Shown here in pieces: positions 8,122-17,135 of a stretch of DNA of 64,000 nt; position 1 is the stretch's first letter; every line of letters begins with the position of its first letter. A program made the translations under genes and the position numbers. The stretch is from Bacillota bacterium (lineage in GTDB: Bacteria; Bacillota; Clostridia; Christensenellales; Aristaeellaceae), in the NCBI GenBank assembly GCA_023396045.1, contig JAEWXD010000002.1:1-64000 (forward strand), read 5' to 3'. The notes under the pieces were generated by a model, which had not been told where the DNA came from, ran no database searches, and was given only the letters and a program-made list of their open reading frames with translations.

Positions 8122-9021
8122 ATGACCAAAAAACCCCGACTTTCCTTAAACAAAAAGCAAAACTTAACGGGTTGGCTCTTTTTATCTGTGGCAACAATAC
8201 TCATATTTGTAATGTATTTTTACCCCATGTTAGAAGCCTTCCTTCTATCTTTTCAAAGTGGAATGGGTTCTAATATGAAGTGGGCCGGCTTGCGCAACTA
8301 TCAATACTTATTAAAGGATAGCAACTTTATCATTACCCTGCGCAACAACTTTATTTACTTAGCCATACAAGTACCCCTTATGCTTTTATTTGCCTTGGTG
8401 TTGGCAACGATGCTAAACAACCCCAAGCTCAAACTAAGAGGGATTTTTAGAACAGCCATTTTTTTGCCTTGCGCCACCTCCTTGGTTGCTTACTCCATTA
8501 TATTCCGCAGCTTGTTTGCCTTAGACGGCATGATTAACTCTACACTATTACACTTTGGTTTTGTAGATGCACCAATTAACTGGTTGGCCAACGGCAATAG
8601 CCCTTGGCATGGCCAATTGGTAATCATATTGGCATTGCTCTGGCGTTGGACAGGCTACAACATGGTATTCTACCTTTCCGGTTTACAAAACATTGAACAC
8701 AGCATATATGAAGCCGCACGCATAGATGGTGCAGGCCCCGTGCGCCAGTTTTTTAATATTACAGTGCCCCTGCTTAAACCTACCATATTGCTTACTGCCA
8801 TCATTTCTACCAATGGCACATTGCAATTGTTTGATGAATCCATCAACCTTACCAAGGGTGGCCCGGGTTACCAAACCATGACTATGAGCCATTACATTTA
8901 TAACATGAGCTTTTACGGTACACCTAAATTTGGCTATGCTGCCGCCATTAGCTTTGTTATATTTATATTAGTAGCAACGCTTTCCATTATTCAACTAAAG
9001 GTTGGTGATAAGCGTGATTAA
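8122..9021 (+). CDS. CUT1 sugar ABC transporter, permease 1 (MalF type)
   Basis: This 299-residue membrane protein is the first of two permeases of the sugar importer. A cytoplasmic N-terminus is followed by about six hydrophobic segments. The EAA loop that contacts the ATPase is seen as YEAARIDGAGPVRQFFNI near residues 197-214, followed by VPLLKP. The ATG at 8122 lies downstream of AAAGGA. Its end overlaps the second permease gene, as is usual for the pair. Confidence 0.92.
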   Translation: MTKKPRLSLNKKQNLTGWLFLSVATILIFVMYFYPMLEAFLLSFQSGMGSNMKWAGLRNYQYLLKDSNFIITLRNNFIYLAIQVPLMLLFALVLATMLNNPKLKLRGIFRTAIFLPCATSLVAYSIIFRSLFALDGMINSTLLHFGFVDAPINWLANGNSPWHGQLVIILALLWRWTGYNMVFYLSGLQNIEHSIYEAARIDGAGPVRQFFNITVPLLKPTILLTAIISTNGTLQLFDESINLTKGGPGYQTMTMSHYIYNMSFYGTPKFGYAAAISFVIFILVATLSIIQLKVGDKRD

Positions 9022-9835
9022 AAAACATTTGCGCCTTACAGGTAACGTATTTAAGTATTTATTTTTAATTGTCATTGCCTTCATCAGTGTATTTCCATTG
9101 GTATGGATGGCTATTTCTGCCACCAACAAAGGCCTGGATATTATGAAAGGTACTTTGACTCCGGGCACAAATATAGTGCAAAACTACCAAACCATACTTG
9201 CAAGTTATGATTTATGGGGCGCCATGTGGAACAGCTTTAGCTACGCCATTTCCCAAACGGTGCTTTCTTTACTCATATGTTCCTTAGCGGGCTACGGTTT
9301 TGAAATTTTCCATGATAAATGGAAAGATAAATTAATGGTAGTATTGCTCAGCGCTATGATGGTACCCTTTGCCAGCACCATGATACCGCTCTTCCGTATG
9401 ACAAGCAAAATGGGCTTGTTAAACTCTGCCTTAGGCTATGTTTTGCCCTCCCTTTCTACACCGTTTTTAATTATGATGTTTAGGCAGGCTGCCAGAAGCT
9501 TCCCCCATGATATTATAGAAGCGGCACGTATAGATGGTTTAAGCGAGTTTAGTATATTCTTTAAAATGTTTATACCTACCATGCGCTCCACCTACGCCGC
9601 TGCCATGACCATTACCTTTATGAACGCTTGGAATAGCTACCTATGGCCAAAGGTTATTTTGGTAGATGGCAAAACACTCACCATGCCCATGCTGCTTGCC
9701 AACATTATTGCCGGCTACAATGTAGACTATGGCGCCATGATGCTTGCCGTACTATTTTGCACACTGCCAACTATTATTATATTCTTCTTATTACAAAAGA
9801 GTTTTACAGAGGGTATCAGTGGCGCAGTAAAATAA
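9014..9835 (+). CDS. CUT1 sugar ABC transporter, permease 2 (MalG type)
   Basis: This membrane subunit (about 273 residues) completes the importer. Six hydrophobic segments are visible, and the EAA loop IIEAARIDGLSEFSIFFKMF lies near residues 170-190, followed by IPTMRS. The start is uncertain: GTG at 9014, GTG at 9005 and TTG at 9002 are all in frame and overlap the end of the first permease; the GTG at 9014 has GGTGAT just upstream. A bidirectional terminator at 9845-9872 separates it from the convergent mgtE. Confidence 0.9.
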   Translation: MIKKHLRLTGNVFKYLFLIVIAFISVFPLVWMAISATNKGLDIMKGTLTPGTNIVQNYQTILASYDLWGAMWNSFSYAISQTVLSLLICSLAGYGFEIFHDKWKDKLMVVLLSAMMVPFASTMIPLFRMTSKMGLLNSALGYVLPSLSTPFLIMMFRQAARSFPHDIIEAARIDGLSEFSIFFKMFIPTMRSTYAAAMTITFMNAWNSYLWPKVILVDGKTLTMPMLLANIIAGYNVDYGAMMLAVLFCTLPTIIIFFLLQKSFTEGISGAVK

Positions 9836-9844
9836 TTGCATACT

Positions 9845-9872
9845 AAAACACATACCCAATGGTATGTGTTTT
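9845..9872. terminator. Bidirectional terminator between sugar permease and mgtE
   Basis: Perfect 12-base arms AAAACACATACC/GGTATGTGTTTT around a CAAT loop, in the gap between two convergent genes, with T-rich ends on both strands. Confidence 0.82.
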
Positions 9873-9880
9873 AAATTGTT

Positions 9881-11224
9881 TTAAAAACCTATTAAAACTC
9901 TGGCAATATTAAAGAATAGAATAAGGCCCAATGCATCTACCACGGTAGTAAGCATAGGTGCAGCCATAAGAGCAGGATCAAAACCCAATTTTTTAGCAAG
10001 TACCGGGAAAAATGCACCGCTTAGCTTTGCAAGCAAAACAATGCACATTACAGACAAGCCTACCGTTAAACCCACCATAATACCGGCAGAGTTGAAAAAG
10101 TACACGCGCAAAAAGGAAATAACACCCAAAGCAACACCAATAATAGAGGCAATACCCAGTTCTTTACGAACAATTTTAAAGAAATTACTTACAGTTAATT
10201 CCCCTGTTGCCAAACCGCGAATAATTAAGGTGCTGGCTTGGCTACCTGCATTACCGCCGGTATCTGTAAGCATGGGTATAAAGGTTACCAAAATGGGAAT
10301 AGCCACAAAAGCATTCTCAAAAGAGCCAAGAATTAAGCCGTTGAGCATGCCGGTAACCATGAGCAGCAACAACCATACAAAACGCTTTTTGGTATGTTCT
10401 ATTACGCTGGTTTCTAAGTAGCCTTGCTCGGAAGGGGATACCGCTGCCATGATGGCAAAGTCTTCGCTGGCCTCTTGTTGTGAAATATGGAGCATATCGT
10501 CCATGGTGATGGCACCAACAGCTCTGCCTTCTTTATCCACCACAGGCAATACAAGCAAGCCCATATCTCGCATCATATGCAATGCTGTTTCTTGGTCGCT
10601 ATCGGTACTTACAGATACAGGGTGCTTTTGTTCAATATCTTGCAAAAGCAAACCATCCTCACTATCTAAGATCTCGGCTAATTCTATGGTGCCCAGCAAT
10701 TTGCCACCCGGTGAAATTACAAAGCAGGATAATAAAATTTCATTTTGCCTGCGTTGTTTACGTATATGTTGCAGTGCGTCTTGCACGGTCATGGTATTTT
10801 TAAGCAATATCATATTGGTAGACATAATGCTCCCACAAGATTCCTCCGGATACTGCAAAAAGCGGTTGATTTCTTCACGCTTTTCCTTAGGCAAAATACT
10901 CAGTATTCTACGCACTACATTGGCAGGCAATTCGTCTAAAATTTCTACGGCATCATCACTTTCCATGTTGTGCACAATGGCGTGCAAGTCTGTATCCTGC
11001 ATGGCGTTGATGAGTTCTATTTGTTGGTCTAAATCCAAATAGGAAAACACCTCTGCCGCCGTGTCTTTCTCTAAAAAGCGAAAAAATGAAAGCTGCTCAT
11101 TTTTTTCTAAACTTTCCAGCAGTTCTGCTGTTTCGGCAGCAAACAGTGTACCTACAATTTCTCGTAAGCCGGTGATATTGCGATTTTTGATGAGCATTCT
11201 AATTTCTTCTATTTTATCTAACAT
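9881..11224 (-). CDS. mgtE: Magnesium transporter MgtE
   Basis: The 447-residue product is an MgtE-type Mg(II) channel. The start is the ATG at 11224 preceded by GGGAGG; upstream in-frame codons up to 11284 lack a ribosome binding site. Domains in order are an MgtE N domain (about 1-125, helical, with MLDKIEEIRML and LLESLEKNEQLSFFRFL), a CBS pair (about 130-245, including VLPVVDKEGRAVGAITMDDML), the plug helix, and five membrane helices (about 280-447) with the pore segment PMLTDTGGNAGSQASTL. The CBS and N domains normally sense cytoplasmic Mg. The upstream gap is long, but I could not recognise an M-box fold there. Confidence 0.95.
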   Translation of the reverse strand: MLDKIEEIRMLIKNRNITGLREIVGTLFAAETAELLESLEKNEQLSFFRFLEKDTAAEVFSYLDLDQQIELINAMQDTDLHAIVHNMESDDAVEILDELPANVVRRILSILPKEKREEINRFLQYPEESCGSIMSTNMILLKNTMTVQDALQHIRKQRRQNEILLSCFVISPGGKLLGTIELAEILDSEDGLLLQDIEQKHPVSVSTDSDQETALHMMRDMGLLVLPVVDKEGRAVGAITMDDMLHISQQEASEDFAIMAAVSPSEQGYLETSVIEHTKKRFVWLLLLMVTGMLNGLILGSFENAFVAIPILVTFIPMLTDTGGNAGSQASTLIIRGLATGELTVSNFFKIVRKELGIASIIGVALGVISFLRVYFFNSAGIMVGLTVGLSVMCIVLLAKLSGAFFPVLAKKLGFDPALMAAPMLTTVVDALGLILFFNIARVLIGF

Positions 11225-11301
11225 GGCAATTTTTCCTCCCACAAACATATTTATCATACACATTCTATATACAATTGTAAACAATAAACTCTTATCAGTA
11301 A

Positions 11302-11469
11302 TTATTTTACTTCAGAATTTGATATGATTTTCCATATTTCTAAACAACGGAACCAATATTTAATACTCTCCTTATGGCTCGCGCTTTTTATTCTTGAATA
11401 TGTAAGATATTCTTGTATCAAATGGTGCAGCAAACTCTTTGATTGGATTGTTTTTATACTCTCATTCAA
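11302..11469 (-). CDS. Possible small protein or leader ORF upstream of mgtE
   Basis: A TTG-started frame of 55 codons lies 77 bases upstream of mgtE on the same strand. AGGAAGGG is placed 6 bases before the TTG. The product would be basic, with Ser, Lys and Ile dominating, no signal peptide and no family that I recognise. In DNA this AT-rich a frame of this length can occur by chance, so it is listed only as a possibility; its position would suit a leader peptide. Confidence 0.2.
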   Translation of the reverse strand: MNESIKTIQSKSLLHHLIQEYLTYSRIKSASHKESIKYWFRCLEIWKIISNSEVK

Positions 11470-11535
11470 AGTAAACCCTTCCTATTGCTGGTACATTATA
11501 AATCTGCCATTCAAGAAGATTCTATATTTTTAGTT

Positions 11536-11563
11536 CAGAATTTGGTATGTTTTTGCAGAATTT
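11536..11563 (+). promoter_or_regulatory. Direct repeats upstream of the importer promoter
   Basis: CAGAATTT occurs at 11536-11543 and again at 11556-11563, exactly 20 bases apart, and both are followed within two bases by GGTAT. A third copy followed by GATATG is at 11313. The spacing of two helical turns suits an AraC-type regulator such as the YesN-like protein encoded at 17129. Confidence 0.5.
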
Positions 11564-11585
11564 CAGGTATTCACAAACGATAATT

Positions 11586-11616
11586 TTGTATAAAATGTAA
11601 ATAAATAAAATATAAT
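11586..11616 (+). promoter_or_regulatory. Possible promoter of the iron/sugar-phosphate-type importer
   Basis: TATAAT at 11611-11616 is perfect. The best -35 candidate TTGTAT (11586-11591) is 19 bases away, so the promoter probably needs an activator. Confidence 0.5.
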
Positions 11617-11635
11617 ATACATTTTGGAGGTATCT

Positions 11636-12643
11636 ATGAAAAAAGTATTATCTATTTTGCTTGTTTCCCTACTGTTATTGGGCGGCATTGCTTTGGCAGA
11701 AGAACCAGCCCCCACCGGCAAATTGGTACTTTACAGCCCATTAACCACCAGCATGATTGAAAACATGCTCTCTATGTTTGAAAAAGAAACCGGTATTGAA
11801 ACCGAGTGCTTAGCCATGGGTACAGGCGATGCTTTGAAAAGAATTATTTCTGAAGCAGAAAACCCACAAGCAGATATTTTGTGGAGTGGCACCATTGGCA
11901 CTGTAGGTAGCAATGGCGAATATTTCCAAAATTACACCTGCGCTAACGAAGACGCATTCTACCCACCTTACAAAAACGTAGAAGGCAATCTGACCCGTTT
12001 TGACTGCGTACCTTCTGTAATTATGATCAATACCGACCTTATTGGCGATATTGAAATCAAAGGTTACAAAGATTTATTAAAACCGGAGCTCAAAGGCAAA
12101 ATTGTATTTGCAAACCCACAAGCTTCTTCCTCTTCTTTTGAACATTTGGTAAACATGCTCTATGCAATGGGTACCGATGGCCAACCCAACGGCTGGGACT
12201 ATGTAACAGAATTCTGCAAGCAATTACCTAAGGGCACCGTAAACAGCTCCTCTGCTGTATACAAGGGCGTAGCTGACGGCGAGTATGCAGTAGGCTTAAC
12301 CTTTGAACAAGGCGCAGCTACCTATGTATCTCAAGGCAATATTAAATTGGTTTACATGGAAGAGGGCGTAATTATCCGTGGCGATGGTGTTTATATTGTA
12401 AAAGATTGTAAAAACCTGCATAGTGCACGTGCATTTGTTGACTGGCTCACAAGTTATGATGCACAAAACTATATGAACAGCACACAATTTAGACGCACCA
12501 TTCGTACAGACGTACCTGAAACCGAAAATATGGCAAGCATGACTTCTATCAATGTAATTGAAGATGATGAAAAAATTGCTTCTGCCAACAAAAAAGAATG
12601 GGTAGAAAAATTCCAAGAAATTTTAATTGAAGCAGCTGAATAA
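11636..12643 (+). CDS. Iron(III)/hexose-phosphate-type ABC transporter, substrate-binding protein
   Basis: The 335-residue product is a family-1 binding protein of the FbpA/AfuA group. GGAGG at 11626-11630 fixes the ATG at 11636. A signal peptide ends in GIALA before EEPAPTGKLVLYSP, with no lipobox. Features of the group are LVLYSPLTTSMIENMLSMFE, ADILWSGTIGTVG near residue 80, and YAVGLTFEQGAATYVSQG near residue 215. The Tyr-Tyr pair that binds ferric iron in FbpA is not obvious, so the ligand may be a sugar phosphate, phosphonate or polyamine rather than iron. The genes for ATPase, fused permease and a YesM/YesN two-component system follow directly. Confidence 0.85.
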   Translation: MKKVLSILLVSLLLLGGIALAEEPAPTGKLVLYSPLTTSMIENMLSMFEKETGIETECLAMGTGDALKRIISEAENPQADILWSGTIGTVGSNGEYFQNYTCANEDAFYPPYKNVEGNLTRFDCVPSVIMINTDLIGDIEIKGYKDLLKPELKGKIVFANPQASSSSFEHLVNMLYAMGTDGQPNGWDYVTEFCKQLPKGTVNSSSAVYKGVADGEYAVGLTFEQGAATYVSQGNIKLVYMEEGVIIRGDGVYIVKDCKNLHSARAFVDWLTSYDAQNYMNSTQFRRTIRTDVPETENMASMTSINVIEDDEKIASANKKEWVEKFQEILIEAAE

Positions 12644-12654
12644 CAGCACACATT

Positions 12655-12683
12655 AACGGGCCGAAAAGGCCCGTTTATTATAA
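12655..12683 (+). terminator. Intercistronic hairpin after the binding-protein gene
   Basis: Perfect 8-base arms AACGGGCC (12655-12662) and GGCCCGTT (12668-12675) around GAAAA, followed by a short AT tract. Placed inside the operon, it probably acts as a partial terminator. Confidence 0.8.
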
Positions 12684-12696
12684 AAGGAGATTCAAC

Positions 12697-13809
12697 ATGA
12701 GTGTAGCCATAGATATTAAAGATGTTTGTAAAAAATACGAAAACCTTACCATTATTCCACAGCTTTCTGCCCACATTCAAAACGGTGAGTTTTTTACGCT
12801 TTTGGGCCCATCCGGTTGTGGTAAAACCACTTTGCTTAGAATGATTGCGGGCTTTAACAGCATTGAAGCCGGCGAAATTGCCTTTGACGAAACCGTAATT
12901 AACAATTTACCTGCCCATAAGCGAAACATTGGTATGGTATTTCAAAGTTATGCTATCTTCCCCCATTTAACAGTAGAAGAAAACGTTGCCTATGGTTTGA
13001 AAATTAGAAAAGAAGGAAGCAAACAAATCAAAGAAAAAGTAGATAAAATATTAAAGCTTATTAAAATTGACGAATACAGAGATAGACTTCCTTCCAAACT
13101 TTCCGGTGGGCAACAACAACGTGTAGCCTTGGCGCGCGCCATTGTAATTCACCCCAAAGTATTGTTGATGGACGAACCACTCTCTAACTTAGATGCCAAG
13201 TTGCGTATAGAAATGCGTAGTGTAATTAAAGACATACAACACCAGATTGGCATTACCACTGTATATGTAACCCACGATCAAGAAGAAGCCTTGGCCATTT
13301 CTGACCGCATTGCCGTTATGAACCATGGCGAAATTCAACAGATAGATAGCCCTGAAAATATTTATTCCAGACCCTTTAACGTATTTGTAGCTTGCTTTAT
13401 TGGCCATTCCAACTTATTTAAAGCTACCGTTTCCATGGGTGAACAAGCAGAATTGCTATTTGCCAACGGCTATCGCTTGCCTATGCAAGGCTTAGCCAAC
13501 GTTAAAGATGGCCAGGAAGTGATTGTAGGTGTGCGCCCCGAAGAATTTAGCGTTGCCAAAGAAGGCTTGCCTTGCACCATTAAGAGCAATACCTTCCTTG
13601 GTAGATACAACAACTATTTCTTAGATTTTGAAGATACCTTTATAGTGCCAAACCAAGCCAGCATAGAGTTCTCTCAAGATCTTGGCCATGCAGATACCAT
13701 GTACCGCCCCGGCGATGTATTATACCTGGTACCAAACGCAAAAAAAATCAATGTATTTGACGCCACTACACAAGAAAGTTTAATAAAGGATGTGCCAAAA
13801 TATGCGTAA
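12697..13809 (+). CDS. Iron(III)/hexose-phosphate-type ABC transporter, ATP-binding protein
   Basis: This 370-residue ATPase is of the FbpC/PotA class. Walker A GPSGCGKTT is near residue 38, signature LSGGQQQRVALARA near residue 135, Walker B LLMDEPLSNLD near residue 155 and switch histidine VTHDQEEALA near residue 190. A C-terminal TOBE-like regulatory region (about 240-360) contains VGVRPEEFSVA. AAAAGGAG upstream gives a good start. The end overlaps the permease start, showing coupled translation. Confidence 0.92.
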   Translation: MSVAIDIKDVCKKYENLTIIPQLSAHIQNGEFFTLLGPSGCGKTTLLRMIAGFNSIEAGEIAFDETVINNLPAHKRNIGMVFQSYAIFPHLTVEENVAYGLKIRKEGSKQIKEKVDKILKLIKIDEYRDRLPSKLSGGQQQRVALARAIVIHPKVLLMDEPLSNLDAKLRIEMRSVIKDIQHQIGITTVYVTHDQEEALAISDRIAVMNHGEIQQIDSPENIYSRPFNVFVACFIGHSNLFKATVSMGEQAELLFANGYRLPMQGLANVKDGQEVIVGVRPEEFSVAKEGLPCTIKSNTFLGRYNNYFLDFEDTFIVPNQASIEFSQDLGHADTMYRPGDVLYLVPNAKKINVFDATTQESLIKDVPKYA

Positions 13810-15457
13810 ATTGAAATTCGATTTTTGGACCATTGTAACAATAGGAATTATTGCCGTATTTGCATTGTTTTTAATCTACCCTTTGGCAAGTTTATTTATC
13901 AACAGCTTCCAAGAAGAAGCCACCAATGCATTTACATGGGAAAACTTTACCAAGTTCTTCTCTAAAAAATATTACTATCGCAGCTTGCTCCAAAGCTTAA
14001 AGCTTACTTTTTGGGTAACCATTATTTCTCTATTGGTAGGCGTGCCTGTGGCATACTTTATGTCTTTCTTTAAAATTAAAGGTAAACCCATCGTCGAGAT
14101 TTTAATCATTATTTCCATGATGAGCCCTAACTTTATTGGTGCATATTCTTGGATATTGATGCTTGGCCGCTCTGGCATTATTACCAAATTCTTCCAGAAC
14201 CAACTGGGTATCAACTTGCCTTCTATTTATGGTTTTGGCGGTATGTTGCTGGTATTTACCTTAAAGCTTTACCCCTTTATTTACATGTATGTATCCGGCG
14301 CATTCAAAAAGGTAGACGTAGCCATTTACGAGGCTGCCGAAAGTCTTGGCTGCAACGGTGTAAAAAAAGTGTTTACAGTTGCTTTGCCCCTTGTAACCCC
14401 TACTGCCGTTGCCTCTGCCCTGTTGGTGTTTATGAACTGCATGGCAGACTTTGGTACACCTGCTTTGATTGGCGAAGGCTATGATGTATTGCCGGTAAAA
14501 ATCTACATGGAATTTGTTGGCGAATCCGGCGGTTCTGCACACTTTGCCTCTGCCATGGCCCTACTTATGGTAGTAATTACCGCAGTGCTATTCTTGCTTC
14601 AAAAATTCTATGTAAACAAAAAATCCTTTACCATGAGTGCAATGCGCCCCGTACAACCCAAAAAAGCCAAAGGCTTTGGTGGTTTTGCCATGCACGCATT
14701 CATTTACTGCCTGGTAGCTCTTTCCATTGTGCCGCAATGTGTAGTGGTTTGGACTTCCTTCCGTAAAACACACCAGCAATCCTTTGTGCCCGGCTATACC
14801 TTTGAAAGCTACCAAAAAGTATTTAATACAGCACTTTCCAGCATAGCCAACACCTACTTGTATTGTGCCATTGCACTTGCTATAATCATTATATTAGGTA
14901 TATTTATTTCTTATTTATCTGTAAGAAAAAGAACATGGGTAACCAATACTTTGGATACTTTGGCCATGTTCCCTTATATTGTACCCGGTTCTGTGCTTGG
15001 TATTACTTTACTATTGGCCTTCAACGGCAAAGGCGACCCCTTGGTGCTTTCCGGTACGGCTGTGATACTCATTATATCCTTGGTAATACGCAGACTGGCC
15101 TATACATTGCGTTCCAGCTCTGCCATTCTTTACCAAATCAGCCCCAGTATAGAAGAAGCTGCCATTTCTCTTGGTGATGCGCCCTCCAATGCCTTCTTTA
15201 AAGTAACTTTAAAAATGATGTTGCCCGGTGTAATCTCTGGCGCTATATTGAGTTGGATTACACTCATTAACGAGTTGAGCAGCTCTGTAATGTTATATAC
15301 TGCACGCACAAGAACCATATCCGTTGCCATTTACAACGAAGTTATACGCGCAAGCTATGGTACTGCAGCAGCACTGGCAAGCATATTAACGCTTACCACA
15401 ATTGTTTCTCTGCTGGTATTTTTTAAACTAAGTGGTGGCAAAGACATCACCATGTAG
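13802..15457 (+). CDS. Iron(III)/hexose-phosphate-type ABC transporter, fused double permease
   Basis: The 551-residue membrane protein holds two copies of the binding-protein-dependent permease domain in one chain, as in FbpB/AfuB. The first EAA loop is YEAAESLGCNGVKKVF near residues 175-190 and the second EEAAISLGDAPSNAFFKV near residues 450-468. About twelve hydrophobic segments are seen. The ATG at 13802 overlaps the ATPase stop and has AAAGGA upstream; an ATG at 13790 has no site. The fused form explains why only one permease gene is present. Confidence 0.92.
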   Translation: MRKLKFDFWTIVTIGIIAVFALFLIYPLASLFINSFQEEATNAFTWENFTKFFSKKYYYRSLLQSLKLTFWVTIISLLVGVPVAYFMSFFKIKGKPIVEILIIISMMSPNFIGAYSWILMLGRSGIITKFFQNQLGINLPSIYGFGGMLLVFTLKLYPFIYMYVSGAFKKVDVAIYEAAESLGCNGVKKVFTVALPLVTPTAVASALLVFMNCMADFGTPALIGEGYDVLPVKIYMEFVGESGGSAHFASAMALLMVVITAVLFLLQKFYVNKKSFTMSAMRPVQPKKAKGFGGFAMHAFIYCLVALSIVPQCVVVWTSFRKTHQQSFVPGYTFESYQKVFNTALSSIANTYLYCAIALAIIIILGIFISYLSVRKRTWVTNTLDTLAMFPYIVPGSVLGITLLLAFNGKGDPLVLSGTAVILIISLVIRRLAYTLRSSSAILYQISPSIEEAAISLGDAPSNAFFKVTLKMMLPGVISGAILSWITLINELSSSVMLYTARTRTISVAIYNEVIRASYGTAAALASILTLTTIVSLLVFFKLSGGKDITM

Positions 15458-15473
15458 CTTGTAGGAGCAGATT

Positions 15474-17135
15474 ATGAGCAAAAATGTAAAATTAAAATTT
15501 AAGGATGAATTGCGCAATCAATTGATTCAACACAGCATCATTCTCTTTCTTATTTTAATTGCATTTTTGCTCTTTCTTTTTTACTTTATATTTTTGCACA
15601 ATATAAAAAAGAACACTGCAAATAAACTGCATATACTTGCCATGCAAAGCCAAAGCTTGTTGCAAAAAAGCCATGCCTTTGCAGAACAATTTATCCATAG
15701 CACAGACATACCCTTCTATGTGCGCAACAAAAACTATCGGGCTGAAATAAACCAAAACCTATATAACTTTAAAAATGCACAATACCTAAAACCTCAAATT
15801 TATATACTAAACCAAAAACATGAGCTTTTGTTTAGCACACAAACCCAAGCAAGCCAGAAACAAAAAACCTTAGAAAACTTAGCACTAAAATTACCAAAGC
15901 ACCGAGCTTCTGCACAAGGGCATTTTTTATCTTTATTTTCATATGAAAACCAACACGAAGCGCAATATTATATGTATTGCACAAGCCCCCAAGGCAACAG
16001 CCTTGTATTGGTATTTGACGCAAGCACATTTAGCAACCTAATGCAACCAAAATATACTCTACAAATATGCGACCAATACCAAAGCGTACTTGTAAGCAAC
16101 CAAAACACCTTTATAGCAGAGCACGGAAAAATGCGTAAACTGCCTGCACAAAGCAACATCAAAGTAGAGGGCAAATACTACTACACACTTTCCCAAGGCT
16201 TGGGCTTTGATTTAACACTGCATATTTTTGCTTCTTTAGAAGAAATCTATGCCAACTTTACGCGCCCCATATATATGAGCGTTCTTTTATTTGTTGTTTT
16301 TATTCTGATTATTTTACAAAGCAGTAAAAGTTTTGCAAGCAAAAAAACAAAGATTATTTATGAAATTGTAGATGCCCTGCAAGCCAGTAAAAACCACGGC
16401 CTTGCAAAGCTGAACATACAAAGCCAGGACGAGTTTTCTGTAATTGTACAAACTTATAACGAAATGGTAGACAGCATACAGGCTTTAATGCACAAAAATA
16501 TAGAAATTACCAAAGAAACACAAGAAGCAAAAATAAAGCAGTTGGAAAGCGAGTTTAACCCCCATTTTCTGTTTAATACCTTAGAAAATATTCGCTTTAT
16601 GGTGCGCCTAAACCCTGCCGCCGCCGAGGAAATGGTGCAACGATTAAGCCAGTTGTTGCGTTATAGCATAGCAGATGAAGCAGACTTCGTATTATTAAGC
16701 CAAGACCTTGTATATACCGAAAACTATTTGAAAATTTTACAATTCCGTTTTGGTGAAAGGTTAAGCTACAGTATTCGTAACCTTGCCCCCAACCAAACAC
16801 ATATACCCAAATTGATTATGCAACCCATGATAGAAAACAGTGTGAAGTACGGTTTGCAAAGCAAAGAAAATATACATATACAGGTAGATATTACTGCCCA
16901 AAACCAAATGTTGCACATTTGCATAAGCGATAATGGCGGTGGCTTTACCAAAGAAGCGTTAGAAACCGTATTACAAAGTATGCAAGAAAATAAGCGCTCC
17001 AGCCATATTGGTTTAAGCAATGTGCAAAAGCGTATACAGTTGCTATATGGCAAAGAATATGGTTTACATATACAAAACGAAGAGAATATAGGTAGCACTA
17101 TTACACTCACCCTACCCTTGGAGGCAACATGCTAA
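15474..17135 (+). CDS. Sensor histidine kinase, YesM/LytS type
   Basis: This 553-residue kinase probably senses the state of the neighbouring importer or its substrate. It has a membrane helix at about 15-42, an external region of about 220 residues, a second helix at about 265-287, a HAMP-like linker and a HisKA_7TM-unrelated His_kinase domain. The phosphoacceptor lies in FNPHFLFNTLENI near residue 364, the N-box in MIENSVKYG near residue 451 and the ATP lid glycine motif ISDNGGGF near residue 485. GTAGGAG gives the start. The last 7 bases overlap the response-regulator gene. The external region resembles no named sensor fold that I can recognise. Confidence 0.92.
   Translation: MSKNVKLKFKDELRNQLIQHSIILFLILIAFLLFLFYFIFLHNIKKNTANKLHILAMQSQSLLQKSHAFAEQFIHSTDIPFYVRNKNYRAEINQNLYNFKNAQYLKPQIYILNQKHELLFSTQTQASQKQKTLENLALKLPKHRASAQGHFLSLFSYENQHEAQYYMYCTSPQGNSLVLVFDASTFSNLMQPKYTLQICDQYQSVLVSNQNTFIAEHGKMRKLPAQSNIKVEGKYYYTLSQGLGFDLTLHIFASLEEIYANFTRPIYMSVLLFVVFILIILQSSKSFASKKTKIIYEIVDALQASKNHGLAKLNIQSQDEFSVIVQTYNEMVDSIQALMHKNIEITKETQEAKIKQLESEFNPHFLFNTLENIRFMVRLNPAAAEEMVQRLSQLLRYSIADEADFVLLSQDLVYTENYLKILQFRFGERLSYSIRNLAPNQTHIPKLIMQPMIENSVKYGLQSKENIHIQVDITAQNQMLHICISDNGGGFTKEALETVLQSMQENKRSSHIGLSNVQKRIQLLYGKEYGLHIQNEENIGSTITLTLPLEATC

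Larger units (their letters stand above)
11225..11635. other. Divergent intergenic region mgtE / iron-type importer
   Basis: This 411-base AT-rich gap holds three copies of CAGAATTT (11313-11320, 11536-11543, 11556-11563), a weak plus-strand promoter, and a possible short minus-strand reading frame (11302-11469). I see no tRNA, riboswitch or insertion sequence in it. Confidence 0.6.

Noticed and set aside
10449..11042. A plus-strand frame of 197 codons across mgtE.
   Set aside because: It is antisense to the CBS and N-terminal part of MgtE, has Ser/Cys-rich shadow composition and no ribosome binding site.
11313..11563. The CAGAATTT copies as ends of a small transposable element of about 220 bases.
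   Set aside because: They are direct, not inverted, a third copy is only 20 bases from the second, and there is no target duplication; a regulator site is more likely.
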